Part shown: positions 7,473 through 16,986 of the stretch, one piece after another | Numbering within the stretch: the first letter of the stretch is position 1 | Layout: every line of letters begins with the position of its first letter | Assembly (NCBI GenBank): GCA_947500295.1 | Contig: CANMRM010000002.1 | Coordinates: 558,001-622,000, forward strand | Direction: 5' to 3' | DNA from: an uncultured Kordiimonas sp. | GTDB lineage: Bacteria > Pseudomonadota > Alphaproteobacteria > Sphingomonadales > Kordiimonadaceae | Length of the DNA stretch: 64,000 nucleotides | Notes under the pieces: model-generated | Database searches by the model: none | What the model was told of the DNA's origin: nothing | Seen by the model: only the letters and a program-made list of their open reading frames with translations | Program-made: the position numbers and the translations under genes

Positions 7473-9308
7473 GTGGAAATAATCGAACCAACCCTGCAAA
7501 TGTGGCTAACGTTCGCGATCGTTGTCGGTGCGATCGTTGCATATTCCTATGACCGAATCCCGCTTGAATTATCGTCCATCGCAACAGTGGCCTTGTTGCT
7601 TTTTGTCTTCCATGTGCTGCCAATGCAGGACACCGACGGAAACGCAATTCTGGGGGCAAGAGACATTCTCAAGGGGTTTGCCGATCCGTCCCTGATTACC
7701 ATCATGGCGCTTCTCGTCGTGGGCCAGGGACTCGTGCAAACGGGCGCGCTGAATGGTCCCGCAAGCATGCTGGTGGGCTGGGGCAAAACCCATCCCAATG
7801 TTGTGTTGCTGGCGTGCCTTGCCGTGGTGATGCTGATTTCCGCGATTATGAACAACACGCCGGTGGTAGTGATTTTCATCCCGATCCTGGGGGCTTTGGC
7901 CGAGAAACTCGGCAAGCAGTCCGCGCAGGTGATGATGCCTTTAAGCTTCGCTGCAATCCTGGGCGGCAACATGACCAAGATTGGCTCAAGCACCAACCTC
8001 CTGGCTGCTGGGGCGTACGAGCAGTCACATGGCGGGACAATAGGCTTTTTCGACTTCACGGTGCCGGGCGCGGCAATGGCAGCCGTGGGCTTTGTCTATG
8101 TCATCCTGATTGCGCCCAAGCTTCTGGTCGATCGCAGCGGCATTGCAAAAAGGCTGGCAGGCAGCGGTGGCAAACAATTCCTGTTCCAGATGGAGCTTGG
8201 TCCGGACAATGGTCTCGTTGGCCAAATGGCGGTTGCGGGCATGTTTCCGGGACTGAAAGACGTAACGGTGCGGATGATCGAGCGCGGGCATCACAAGCTG
8301 CTTCCGCCCTATGACGATATCACGCTGAGCGTCGGTGACATCGTCATGGTGGCAGCGACACGCGGCGTGATGACGGAACTCTTGAATGCATCACCTGACC
8401 TTGTCGCCGACGCCGAAGGCGATGAAGGCCCCGACGAGCAGGCAGGCCAGCGCCGGGTAATTGCCGAAGCCGTGATCGCCCCGGCCTCCCGGTTGGATGG
8501 TCGCACGCTCGCGCAGTCCGGTTTTCGTGCAGAAACAGGCTGTTCGGTGCTGGGCGTGCAACGCCGTAGCCGGATGATCAGAGCGGCCTTGTCACAGCTC
8601 AGGCTCGAGGCCGGCGACGTGCTTCTGGTGATGGGGGAGCGCAACAATGTGCTGGACCTCAGAGACAATCAGGACGTGCTCTTGATGGAGTCGTCCGCAT
8701 CCGACGTACCCATGAAAGAATATGCCGTCCGGGCGCTGATGGTGTTTGCCGGTGTCGTGTTCACGGCGGCATTGGAGATCATGCCTATTGTTGTGTCGGC
8801 CCTGTTGGGCGCAACCATGATGATGATTTTAAGGTGCCTTAATGTCCGGCAGGCCAGCCGGGCCATTGACCGAAGGGTTTTCACAATTGTCGGTGCAGCG
8901 TTGGCGCTGGGCGCCGCGATGCAGGGAACCGGAGGTGCCGCGTGGCTCGCACATTCATCGATCGAACTGATGATGGGCGCGCCAGTGTGGGTGATCTTGT
9001 CCGGCTTTTTCATCCTTGTTGCGTTGTTGACCAATGTGCTTTCAAACAATGCCACCGCCGTGCTGTTCACGCCAATTGCGGTTTCGATCGCCATTGAGCT
9101 TCAGGTAGACCCCATGCCCTTCCTGCTCGCAGTGATTTTTGGCGCCAACTGCAGTTTTGCAACCCCGATGAGTTATCAGACCAACCTGCTGGTCATGGCA
9201 CCGGGGCACTATCGTTTTGTTGATTTCGTGAGGGTTGGCACACCCTTGATCCTTATCATGTGGATCACATTCACTTTGTTTGTGCCCTGGTATTATGGTT
9301 TACTTTAA
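7473..9308 (+). CDS. SLC13/DASS-type anion permease with two RCK_C domains
   Basis: 611 residues from a GTG start (GAAGGGCGAG upstream). About 11-13 membrane segments are arranged in two halves, residues 10-205 and 405-610. Between them (about 215-390) are two TrkA_C/RCK_C-like domains, recognised by GDIVMVAATRG and by GDVLLVMGER. Each half holds the repeated motifs of the family: MNNTPVVVIFIP and LGGNMTKIGSSTNLLA in the first, LSNNATAVLFTPIA and FATPMSYQTNLLV in the second. Likely a sodium-coupled uptake system for sulfate, dicarboxylate or a similar anion. Substrate unknown; stands alone. Confidence 0.87.
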   Translation: MEIIEPTLQMWLTFAIVVGAIVAYSYDRIPLELSSIATVALLLFVFHVLPMQDTDGNAILGARDILKGFADPSLITIMALLVVGQGLVQTGALNGPASMLVGWGKTHPNVVLLACLAVVMLISAIMNNTPVVVIFIPILGALAEKLGKQSAQVMMPLSFAAILGGNMTKIGSSTNLLAAGAYEQSHGGTIGFFDFTVPGAAMAAVGFVYVILIAPKLLVDRSGIAKRLAGSGGKQFLFQMELGPDNGLVGQMAVAGMFPGLKDVTVRMIERGHHKLLPPYDDITLSVGDIVMVAATRGVMTELLNASPDLVADAEGDEGPDEQAGQRRVIAEAVIAPASRLDGRTLAQSGFRAETGCSVLGVQRRSRMIRAALSQLRLEAGDVLLVMGERNNVLDLRDNQDVLLMESSASDVPMKEYAVRALMVFAGVVFTAALEIMPIVVSALLGATMMMILRCLNVRQASRAIDRRVFTIVGAALALGAAMQGTGGAAWLAHSSIELMMGAPVWVILSGFFILVALLTNVLSNNATAVLFTPIAVSIAIELQVDPMPFLLAVIFGANCSFATPMSYQTNLLVMAPGHYRFVDFVRVGTPLILIMWITFTLFVPWYYGLL

Positions 9309-9344
9309 CCAATTGTGAATTCTGACCCTCTATGACATGAGTGC

Positions 9345-10064
9345 ATGACCAACCAAGGCATACAGTTTCCGAAGTTTTATGTGACCGCTGCGTCGCCCTG
9401 CCCCTATATCGACGGGCAGGAAGAACGCAAGGTATTCACGGAACTGCAGGGTCCGGAAGCAGAAGCGCTGAATGAAGCGCTTGGCAAGGTTGGTTTTCGG
9501 CGCAGTCAAACGGTTGTGTATCGCCCCGCCTGCGAGAGCTGTGCAGAGTGTGTATCGGTTCGGGTGCTGGCCAAAAGCTACAAGCCGAGCCGTTCGCAGC
9601 GTCGTATCGCCAAACTGAACAGTGACCTGACCGTGGAGGTTCGCCCGCCTGTTACCACAGACGAGCAGTTTGATCTCCTGACCCGGTATCTGGGTGCCCG
9701 CCACGCAGACGGCTCCATGGCTGGAATGACGCGGGAGGAATTTGACGATATGGTCGAATCGAGCCCTGTGCAAACCGTACAATTTGAATACCGCAAAGCG
9801 TTGACCGGCGATCTGGTCGCGGTAGCTCTCACCGACGAACTGTCCGACGGGTTGTCGATGGTTTACAGTTTTTTTGAACCGGAAGCCGAACGGCGGTCAA
9901 TCGGCACCTATTTGATTCATGATCACATCATGCGGGCGGCAAACGCGAATCAGCCACACGTTTATCTGGGCTATTATGTGAAAGACAGCCCGAAGATGAG
10001 CTACAAATCCCGCTTTAAGCCGCTTGAGCGGCTGGGACCCAACGGTTGGTATCCGTTTGATTAG
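9345..10064 (+). CDS. bpt: Aspartate/glutamate leucyltransferase (Bpt)
   Basis: 239 residues. N-terminal Cys motif with YRPACESCAECVSVRV (54-69) and C-terminal GYYVKDSPKMSYKSRFKP match the bacterial arginyl/leucyl-tRNA-protein transferase family. Bpt transfers leucine from Leu-tRNA to N-terminal Asp or Glu and so marks proteins for the ClpS/ClpAP N-degron pathway. Full length. It lies 37 bases after the permease gene on the same strand, but co-function is not implied. Confidence 0.93.
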   Translation: MTNQGIQFPKFYVTAASPCPYIDGQEERKVFTELQGPEAEALNEALGKVGFRRSQTVVYRPACESCAECVSVRVLAKSYKPSRSQRRIAKLNSDLTVEVRPPVTTDEQFDLLTRYLGARHADGSMAGMTREEFDDMVESSPVQTVQFEYRKALTGDLVAVALTDELSDGLSMVYSFFEPEAERRSIGTYLIHDHIMRAANANQPHVYLGYYVKDSPKMSYKSRFKPLERLGPNGWYPFD

Positions 10065-10257
10065 CTGAATCGCACCATTTGACCCATTTTGGCTGCCCCT
10101 TGATCGCTCTGTACTTGCCCCCGACCAAACTGCTTCTATACTGGCCGCACAAATATGCCGACCCGCATGAGCTGGCGGCACACATGAACAAAAACATATA
10201 CGTTGGTCTGTGGGGTATTTCATGGGTCACCAGCGTGCCGGATGTGGGGGCATCGTC

Positions 10258-11445
10258 ATGACGCGTACCGATAAGGTCATGAACAAAACCGCTGAGAAAA
10301 ATCAGTCTGCCAATAAAGAAAGCGGGCTAAGCCGCCGACGCCTGCTCAGGGGCGCAACAGCCGCTGGTGCGGCAGGATTGCTCGCCGCCTGCGACAGCAG
10401 CGACAGCACAGGCCAGCCCGCTGGCGGACCGGCTATTGTCAGCAAGAAGCGCAACCTCAAAATGGTAACGACCTGGCCAAAGAATTTCCCCGGTCTGGGC
10501 ACTGGTGCCGAGCGGCTTGCGCGCCGGATTGAGGCCGTTTCTGACGGCAATATCTCGGTACGGGTTTATGCGGGTGGTGAACTCGTGGGCCCGTTGGAAG
10601 CCTTTGATGCCGTGTCTCAGGGCAAGGCGGACATGTATCACGGTGGTGAATATTATTGGCAGGGCAAGTCTCCTGCCTTCAATTTTTTCTGCGCAGTGCC
10701 CATGGGTATGACGGCCCCCGAGATTACGTCATGGATCCGGTTTGGTGGCGGTCAGGAACTGTGGGACGAACTGTCGGGTCAGTTTAACGTAAAGGCCTTC
10801 CTTGCCGGCAACTCAGGGACCCAGATGGGCGGCTGGTTTGCCAAGGAAATGAATTCGATAGAAGATTTTCAGGGTCTGCGCATTCGCATGCCGGGTCTGG
10901 GTGGTGAGGTGATGCAGCGTATTGGTGCAACGCCTGTCACAAAAGCGGGTGGCGAGATCTTCCAGGCCCTCAGCCAGGGCAACATTGACGCAACCGAATG
11001 GGTTGGCCCCTGGAATGATCTGGCTTTCGGTTTCTACTCCATTGTGAAGAACTATTATTATCCAGGCATCCATGAGCCCGGCACCGCACTGGCGCTCGGC
11101 CTCAACCTCGATATCTGGAACGACATGAGCGCAACAGAGAAAACATGGGTCGAAGCAGCTTCGGCCGCTGAAAATGACATTATGCTGGCGGAGTTCAACG
11201 CCAATAATGCCCGTGCGCTTGAGACGTTGATCAATGAACATGATGTTGTCCTGCGGAAATTTAATGACGACATCCTCGCAGAGCTTGGTCGCGTTTCCGC
11301 AGAAGTGGTGGCAGAAGCCGGCAATCACGACGAACTTGCCAGCCGCATATATCAAAGCTTTAGCGCGGCGCGGGCAGGCAGCATGCGCTGGGGCGACATC
11401 GCGGAAAAAGCGTTCATGGATGCCCGCAACCTCTCTGAAGGCTAG
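10258..11445 (+). CDS. TRAP transporter solute-binding protein, TakP-like
   Basis: 395 residues from the ATG at 10258, which has a G-rich site just upstream; an ATG at 10210 in frame lacks one. The N-terminus has a twin-arginine-type signal (SRRRLLRG), a hydrophobic stretch and a lipobox (LLAACD), so the protein may be a Tat-exported lipoprotein. The body belongs to the DctP family (KMVTTWPKNFPGLGTGAERLA; GGEIFQALSQGNIDATEWVGPW), closest in pattern to TakP, which binds 2-oxo acids with sodium. The first gene of a three-gene TRAP operon; DctQ follows after 8 bases. Ligand is inferred. Confidence 0.9.
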   Translation: MTRTDKVMNKTAEKNQSANKESGLSRRRLLRGATAAGAAGLLAACDSSDSTGQPAGGPAIVSKKRNLKMVTTWPKNFPGLGTGAERLARRIEAVSDGNISVRVYAGGELVGPLEAFDAVSQGKADMYHGGEYYWQGKSPAFNFFCAVPMGMTAPEITSWIRFGGGQELWDELSGQFNVKAFLAGNSGTQMGGWFAKEMNSIEDFQGLRIRMPGLGGEVMQRIGATPVTKAGGEIFQALSQGNIDATEWVGPWNDLAFGFYSIVKNYYYPGIHEPGTALALGLNLDIWNDMSATEKTWVEAASAAENDIMLAEFNANNARALETLINEHDVVLRKFNDDILAELGRVSAEVVAEAGNHDELASRIYQSFSAARAGSMRWGDIAEKAFMDARNLSEG

Positions 11446-11453
11446 ATACCCGT

Positions 11454-11960
11454 ATGATCGATACGACCCTCAGGCGGCTTGACACTTTCGCTGAAAAGTC
11501 GGGGCAGATGCTTGCAGTTCTGCCCCTGCTTCTTGTGCTGGTGCAGTTTGCCGTAGTTCTGATGGTCTATGTTTTTTCCACAGGCAGTATTCAACTGCAG
11601 GAAAGCCTTCAGTATATCAATGCCATGATGTTCCTTGGCGGCGCGGGATACACCGCGCTCCATGACGAGCACGTGCGTGTTGACCTTCTTTACTGCAAGC
11701 TCGGCGAGCGAGGCAAAGCCTGGGTCAACTTTCTCGGCACGCTGTTTTTGCTGGTTCCGTTTCTCATCCTCTTTTGGCATGCCAGCATCCCTTACGTGAC
11801 AGATAGCTGGTCGATCCGGGAATCGAGTGTGGAAGCCAGTGGTCTGCCGTTTGTTTACCTGTTGAAAACCACGCTGTTACTGTTTGCCTTGACGCTATCG
11901 CTGCACGCTGCGGCTGACCTGATCCGGTTTGGCAAAACCCTTTTCGGGGGCAAACGCTAA
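11454..11960 (+). CDS. TRAP transporter small permease (DctQ)
   Basis: 168 residues with four predicted membrane helices and the EHVRVDL motif after helix 2 typical of DctQ. It pairs with the large permease, whose ATG overlaps its stop codon (TAATG). Confidence 0.9.
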   Translation: MIDTTLRRLDTFAEKSGQMLAVLPLLLVLVQFAVVLMVYVFSTGSIQLQESLQYINAMMFLGGAGYTALHDEHVRVDLLYCKLGERGKAWVNFLGTLFLLVPFLILFWHASIPYVTDSWSIRESSVEASGLPFVYLLKTTLLLFALTLSLHAAADLIRFGKTLFGGKR

Positions 11961-13534
11961 TGGATTTGTCTATCGTCTTGACGATTACCATGTTCCTGAC
12001 CCTGGTCGGGTTTTTGATGTCAGGGTTTCCTGTGGCCTTCACCTTGGCGGGTACCGGCCTTCTGTTTGGCGGTATCGGGATCGCGACTGGCCTGATGGAT
12101 CTCGCTTTCCTCGAAATTCTTCCAAACCGGCTGTTTGGCAGCGTCATACGCAACGAGCTCCTGTTCGCTGTGCCTTTGTTTGTCACCATGGGTGTGATGC
12201 TGGAAAAATCCAATGTTGCCGAAGAGCTTTTGGAAAGCATGGGCAAACTTTTTGGGCCGCTGCGAGGTGGGCTGGGCATTTCCGTAACCATTGTCGGTGC
12301 ATTGCTGGCCGCATCCACCGGCATTGTTGGTGCAACCGTTGTGACCATGGGTTTACTCTCCTTGCCCACAATGATGCGGCGGGGCTATGACACATCCCTG
12401 GCAACCGGGTCGATTGCGGCTGCAGGCACGCTTGGCCAGATTATCCCACCGTCCATCGTGCTGATCCTGTTGGCGGATGTCATGTCCAATGCCTGGCAAC
12501 AGGCACAGTTGAATAAAGGCCTGTTCTCCCCGGTGCCCATGAGTGCGGGGGAATTGTTCGCGGGGGCGCTTGTGCCCGGCCTCATTCTCGTTGGCATGTA
12601 TATTCTTTATCAAATTGGCATGGCGATGTTCCGACCGGAGACTTCACCGGCCATTGAGCGCCAGCCGGATACAGAAGGCACATTGTACCGGAAACTCTTC
12701 CTGGCCCTATTGCCACCGCTTTTCCTCATTGTTGCCGTACTGGGCTCAATCCTGACCGGCATTGCAACGCCGACCGAAGCTGCATCGGTAGGGGCTATTG
12801 GTGCAATCCTGCTCGGGGCCTCACGTCTGGGTATGCTGCGCACAGTCCTACTTGCCATCGCAGCCATCGTTGCGCTCCTGCTGGTTTCCACCAACTTCGA
12901 CTTACGCATGCACCGCGACATTGTCCCTACCGCGGACAAGGCGGCTTACTGGGCAGCAGTGCTGTTCACCTGCATCTTTCTTTTCGGTCTGGCACGCGCC
13001 ATCTGGCGCACCCATAAAAGCGGCGTTCTGGGCGAAGTACTGCGATCAACGGTGCGTATCAGCACCATGATTTATGCAATCCTGATCGGTGCTTCGCTTT
13101 TTTCGCTTACATTCCGCGGAATCGGCGGCGACGAAATCATTGAATCCATGCTCCATAACCTGCCGGGCGGGGAGTTCACTGCACTGCTGCTGGTCATGGT
13201 CTTGATGTTTGTACTTGGGTTCTTCCTTGATTTTATCGAAATCACCTTTGTGGTGGTGCCTGTTGTGGCTCCGGCACTGCTCGCGATGGATGGAACTTAC
13301 GGCCCGATCTGGCTTGGTGTTTTGATGGCGATGAATCTTCAGACAAGTTTCCTGACACCGCCGTTTGGCTTCGCCCTTTTTTACCTGCGCGGCGTGGTGC
13401 CGGACGAAGTCCCAACCACAGCGATCTACCGCGGTGTGCTCCCGTTTGTTGTGATCCAAGTGATCGCACTGCTGCTCATAACGCTGGAGCCCGGGCTTGT
13501 AACCTGGCTGCCCGACCTCCTGTTCAAGAACTAG
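11960..13534 (+). CDS. TRAP transporter large permease (DctM)
   Basis: 524 residues, about 12-14 hydrophobic segments, with DctM motifs: FPVAFTLAG, AASTGIVGATVVTMGLLSLPTMMRRGYD, GSIAAAGTLGQIIPPSI and MNLQTSFLTPPFGFALFYLRGV. It is longer than the usual 425-440 residues because of extra hydrophobic segments between the two conserved halves (about residues 285-385), a feature of the TakM-like subgroup. It translocates the ligand delivered by the binding protein in symport with sodium. Overlaps dctQ by one base. Confidence 0.92.
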   Translation: MDLSIVLTITMFLTLVGFLMSGFPVAFTLAGTGLLFGGIGIATGLMDLAFLEILPNRLFGSVIRNELLFAVPLFVTMGVMLEKSNVAEELLESMGKLFGPLRGGLGISVTIVGALLAASTGIVGATVVTMGLLSLPTMMRRGYDTSLATGSIAAAGTLGQIIPPSIVLILLADVMSNAWQQAQLNKGLFSPVPMSAGELFAGALVPGLILVGMYILYQIGMAMFRPETSPAIERQPDTEGTLYRKLFLALLPPLFLIVAVLGSILTGIATPTEAASVGAIGAILLGASRLGMLRTVLLAIAAIVALLLVSTNFDLRMHRDIVPTADKAAYWAAVLFTCIFLFGLARAIWRTHKSGVLGEVLRSTVRISTMIYAILIGASLFSLTFRGIGGDEIIESMLHNLPGGEFTALLLVMVLMFVLGFFLDFIEITFVVVPVVAPALLAMDGTYGPIWLGVLMAMNLQTSFLTPPFGFALFYLRGVVPDEVPTTAIYRGVLPFVVIQVIALLLITLEPGLVTWLPDLLFKN

Positions 13535-13600
13535 TCGAGCTAACGCAAAGTTTATCGGGCTTTTGTTGTCGGTTGGGCTGAGCGCTGTTACCTACCCACC

Positions 13601-14062
13601 ATGAACCAAGTATCAAAAAAATCAGGCTCTTCTCTCTTGAAGAAAATCTGGGCTCAGGTCGGTTTTATCGGCCTGATCGCTATCCTGCTGTGGGGCAATC
13701 TCATTTATATGAATTTGCGCCCTTCCGACCCCATTTTGCCAGGATGGGAAGAGTATTCCACTGCCCGGTTTGAAACACTGATGCAACGCGGCGAGCCGAT
13801 GCTGGTGGAGGTTTATGCCTCCTGGTGCCCGACATGCCTGCTGCAGCACAAGGCGCTGGAGACTTTACATGATCAAGGCAGGGGTCCAAAAGTGCGGGCC
13901 ATACGGGTTGATTTTGATCGCGACGCCGATTTCATTCAGGCGTTTGGTTTTCGCCATACAGGTACCATGGTTCTCTTCAACGATGGCAAAGAGGTGACCC
14001 GCAAGGCTGGTCTGGTCACCCCCGAAAAGATCGAGTTTTTTCTGGCTGAAAACGGATTCTAG
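13601..14062 (+). CDS. Membrane-anchored thioredoxin-like protein
   Basis: 153 residues: one N-terminal membrane helix (19-37) then a periplasmic thioredoxin fold with the active site W75-C-P-T-C79 and EVYASWCPTC context. It ends with a 4-base overlap with the convergent histidine kinase gene. Likely a periplasmic disulfide oxidoreductase or reductant carrier; partner unknown. Confidence 0.85.
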   Translation: MNQVSKKSGSSLLKKIWAQVGFIGLIAILLWGNLIYMNLRPSDPILPGWEEYSTARFETLMQRGEPMLVEVYASWCPTCLLQHKALETLHDQGRGPKVRAIRVDFDRDADFIQAFGFRHTGTMVLFNDGKEVTRKAGLVTPEKIEFFLAENGF

Positions 14063-16239
14063 CCTTCGTCGACAACGCCGTCCATGGGCATAAAATGTGT
14101 ATCCACTGCTTGCAGCAGCGCCTGCAGATTTATTGGCTTACCAACAACTGCGTTCATGCCAACTTGTTGATATAATTCACGATCTGCTTCCATGGTATTG
14201 GCCGTAAGCGCTACAACCGGTACGTTTGCATAGGTGTTTTCAGACTGGCGAATTTGCTCGGTCGCCTGAATGCCATCCAGCACCGGCATACGAATATCCA
14301 TTAAAACACCATCGTAAACTTCGCCATTCTCCAGCCGCTCAACTGCCTCCCTGCCGTTTGACACCATAGTGAGTTGCCAGGGAAAGGGGGCTAAAAGTTT
14401 CTTTACCAGAAGCTGATTGATTGGATTGTCCTCGGCAACAAGAACTTTCAGAGGGTGTTCTGCGGCGCTTGGGCGAGCAAGGGGACGGGACTCGGTATCG
14501 CTTTTTAAAACAGGCGCAACATCAAACTTCGCCTTGAAGCGAAAAACCGCACCGATGCCCTGTTCACCGGTTGCCGCCAGCGTACCACCCATAAGTTCTG
14601 CAAGTTCCCGGGAGATTGCAAGGCCAAGGCCGGTACCACTTTCATTCTTGGTGGCAGACGCATCCACTTGTTCAAATCGTTCAAATATCTGTTCTGCCTG
14701 CTCCGGTGTAAATCCAATGCCGGTGTCTTCGACGCAGACGCACAAAGCGCATGTATCTTTTTGGCGGCACAGGTCAAACGTGACTTCCACGCTGCCCTCG
14801 CTAGTGAACTTGATTGCATTGCCGATGATATTGAACAGGATTTGCTGCACTCTGCTGACGTCACCCAGCAATGCATAATCAACGCTGTCAGGCTCTTTTA
14901 CTTTTATTGCCAGTGATTTCTTGTCTGCCGTTGGTCGCAGAGCCTCAACAACTTCGCGCACCGCGTTCACAATATCGAAAGGCTTTTTAACCAGCTTGAT
15001 CTTGCCCGATTCAATCTTCGCCAGTTCCAGCACATCATCAATGATCCCAAGCAACGACCGCGCACTGGTATCGGCGGCAAAAAGAAGTTGTTGCTGTTCT
15101 TTGTCTATCTGCGTCTGCTTCAGCAGATCGATCATGCCAATCACACCAGTAAGCGGCGTACGCAACTCGTGGCTTGTATTGGCAAGAAACGCATCTTTTG
15201 CTGCATTTGCCTGGCGCGCAACTTCCCTGTCAGCAAGCGCTTTTTCGAGCTCTATCTGTTTCGATTCAAGCGCACGATTCTTGTCTCGAATGGCTTTTTC
15301 AGTTTCCAGTATTCTGCTGATATCGCGCGCGACCGCCGTTGTAGCGACTTGCGCACCCTGGTCATTGAAACTGGGGGTTAGACTGATGTCCATGGTCAGA
15401 ACAGCGCCATCCCCCTTCAGCACGTCGATGTTGCCGCGCCAGGATCCATGTTTCTCGAGGCTTGCTACCTGCTCACACTTCACAGCCTGCCATTGTTCCT
15501 GGCTGGCATAAAAAACACTGACATTCTGTCCTATGAGTTGCTCGCGAGAGTAACCATAAATCTCGGACGCCGCTTCGTTACAATCAATGATGGTTCCATC
15601 TATGTTCGTTATTGTCACGGCTTCCCGCACGCTTTCAATCATTTGGGCCTGATGTTCAATTTTCTCAAGCGCGCGCAGCTCCGCAAGTTTTGAACTTGTG
15701 AGGGCAGCCACAGCCACTAGCGTTTCCAAATGATCCTGCGTGAAAAAATGAGGTCGCGGATCCTCGCTGTCGATCACCCCCAGAAGCTCAGAACCATGGA
15801 GTATGGGAACGCATATTTCGGAACGGGCTGGATTGATGTCTGCAACATAATCCTGATCGGATAACAAATCGGCAACCAACTCCGGCTTCCGGCGCTTGGC
15901 CACACGCCCGGACACACCAACACCGATGGGAATTTCAAGTTGATTGGCAATCGTACGCCCTGAAGGGTTTTTGTCGCCGATTGCCGCTTGCTGGATGAGG
16001 ACCTGCCGGTCTTCATCCACGCTGTATAGGACGCAATCCAAAAAACCCAGGCGACCCACAACTTCCTTCGCCACGTACCAGACCAAATCGTCCGCAGACG
16101 ATATCTGGATCAGCGACACCGCAAATTCATGCAGTATACGAAGTTGTTCTTCTTTCGACTGGATTCCTCGCAACAGCTCGATACGCTCGTCGTCCGAGCA
16201 GCTCAAGAGCTGTCGCGCCAATTGCTCGACATCCTGCAC
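14059..16239 (-). CDS. Soluble hybrid sensor histidine kinase (GAF-PAS-HisKA-HATPase-REC)
   Basis: 726 residues without membrane helices. Domain order: a helical N-terminus, GAF (about 35-190; ICVPILHGSELLGVIDSED), PAS (about 200-315; ITNIDGTIIDCNEAASEIYGY), coiled coil, HisKA with the phospho-acceptor H-box NTSHELRTPLTG (near 355), HATPase_c with N, G1 and G2 boxes (NAIKFTSEG; DTGIGF; GTGLGLAISRELAELMGG) and a C-terminal receiver (LMDIRMPVLDG). It senses an intracellular cue and would hand phosphate from its receiver to an unlinked HPt protein. No cognate regulator is adjacent. The start ATG is the first in frame after a long AT-rich leader. Confidence 0.92.
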   Translation of the reverse strand: MQDVEQLARQLLSCSDDERIELLRGIQSKEEQLRILHEFAVSLIQISSADDLVWYVAKEVVGRLGFLDCVLYSVDEDRQVLIQQAAIGDKNPSGRTIANQLEIPIGVGVSGRVAKRRKPELVADLLSDQDYVADINPARSEICVPILHGSELLGVIDSEDPRPHFFTQDHLETLVAVAALTSSKLAELRALEKIEHQAQMIESVREAVTITNIDGTIIDCNEAASEIYGYSREQLIGQNVSVFYASQEQWQAVKCEQVASLEKHGSWRGNIDVLKGDGAVLTMDISLTPSFNDQGAQVATTAVARDISRILETEKAIRDKNRALESKQIELEKALADREVARQANAAKDAFLANTSHELRTPLTGVIGMIDLLKQTQIDKEQQQLLFAADTSARSLLGIIDDVLELAKIESGKIKLVKKPFDIVNAVREVVEALRPTADKKSLAIKVKEPDSVDYALLGDVSRVQQILFNIIGNAIKFTSEGSVEVTFDLCRQKDTCALCVCVEDTGIGFTPEQAEQIFERFEQVDASATKNESGTGLGLAISRELAELMGGTLAATGEQGIGAVFRFKAKFDVAPVLKSDTESRPLARPSAAEHPLKVLVAEDNPINQLLVKKLLAPFPWQLTMVSNGREAVERLENGEVYDGVLMDIRMPVLDGIQATEQIRQSENTYANVPVVALTANTMEADRELYQQVGMNAVVGKPINLQALLQAVDTHFMPMDGVVDEG

Positions 16240-16276
16240 AACCGCACCCCCAAAATGCTTTGTGTTACAGTTTTAA

Positions 16277-16286
16277 AACAATTGTT
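16277..16286. promoter_or_regulatory. Short palindrome upstream of the hybrid kinase
   Basis: AACAATTGTT, perfectly palindromic and flanked on both sides by TTAA at irregular spacing, 38-47 bases before the kinase start. It may be an operator or simply AT-rich promoter DNA. Confidence 0.25.
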
Positions 16287-16486
16287 CTTAACACCGTCCT
16301 AATTCAATAGCTATCTCACCTTTACAGAAGCCCGCGTCAACGCCACGGCCTGCTTATGTCGCAGTAACCTAGCTACCATTCATTTCTGTTGGGTGGCTAT
16401 ACGTCCCATTACCTTTGAAGTCATTGCACGGGGCACCATATCAATCACTATCAACGAACATGCAGCCAAGCAGCGAGGAGGGACTG

Positions 16487-16867
16487 ATGCTCGGATATGT
16501 ATCACTCGGCACTAACGATTTTGAACGCGCGCGCGATTTCTACGATGACTTACTGGCCGTCGTAGGCGCCAAAAGAGTCTGGGACAGCGATAGTTTCATT
16601 GCCTGGAGCAACGCCGCCGCTGGCGGACTGGCCATTGCCAAACCCTATGATGGTGAACCTGCGACAGTTGGTAACGGTGTGATGGCCGCAATTGCAGCAC
16701 CGGACCGTGCAACCGTTGATAAGATTTACGAGAAAGCAATAGCACTTGGTGCTGCTGACGAAGGTGGTCCTGGCCTGCGTGGCGGCGATGACAGCACTTT
16801 CTACGCTGCCTACTTCCGTGATCCGGATGGCAATAAACTCAACGCTTTTTACATGGGCCCGGCTTAA
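16487..16867 (+). CDS. VOC (glyoxalase-fold) family protein
   Basis: 126 residues from the ATG at 16487, chosen because GAGGAGGG sits 4-8 bases upstream and the conserved start MLGYVSLGTNDFERARDFY follows; an in-frame frame extends to 16415 without a ribosome site. The C-terminal FRDPDGNKLNAF is the usual VOC ending with the metal-binding region. Substrate unknown; monocistronic and closed by a strong terminator. Confidence 0.85.
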   Translation: MLGYVSLGTNDFERARDFYDDLLAVVGAKRVWDSDSFIAWSNAAAGGLAIAKPYDGEPATVGNGVMAAIAAPDRATVDKIYEKAIALGAADEGGPGLRGGDDSTFYAAYFRDPDGNKLNAFYMGPA

Positions 16868-16923
16868 TCAGCCAACTGGCGTAGGCCCCAATAATACGAA
16901 AGCTAAACCTTCCCCAAACACTG

Positions 16924-16953
16924 AAGGCGGCCACTCCTGACCGCCTTTTTTTT
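16924..16953 (+). terminator. Rho-independent terminator after the VOC gene
   Basis: AAGGCGG and CCGCCTT form a perfect 7-bp stem with a 10-base loop followed by a run of T. It may also stop the convergent CBS operon, which ends at 16987, since A residues flank the stem on the other side. Confidence 0.8.
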
Positions 16954-16986
16954 CAAACTGGCTATCAAACCACCCGAAGCAAAAAC

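Noticed and set aside
16277-16291. TTAA-flanked sequence before the hybrid kinase as a CtrA site
   Set aside because: The two TTAA are not seven bases apart. Only the short AACAATTGTT palindrome was kept, at low confidence.
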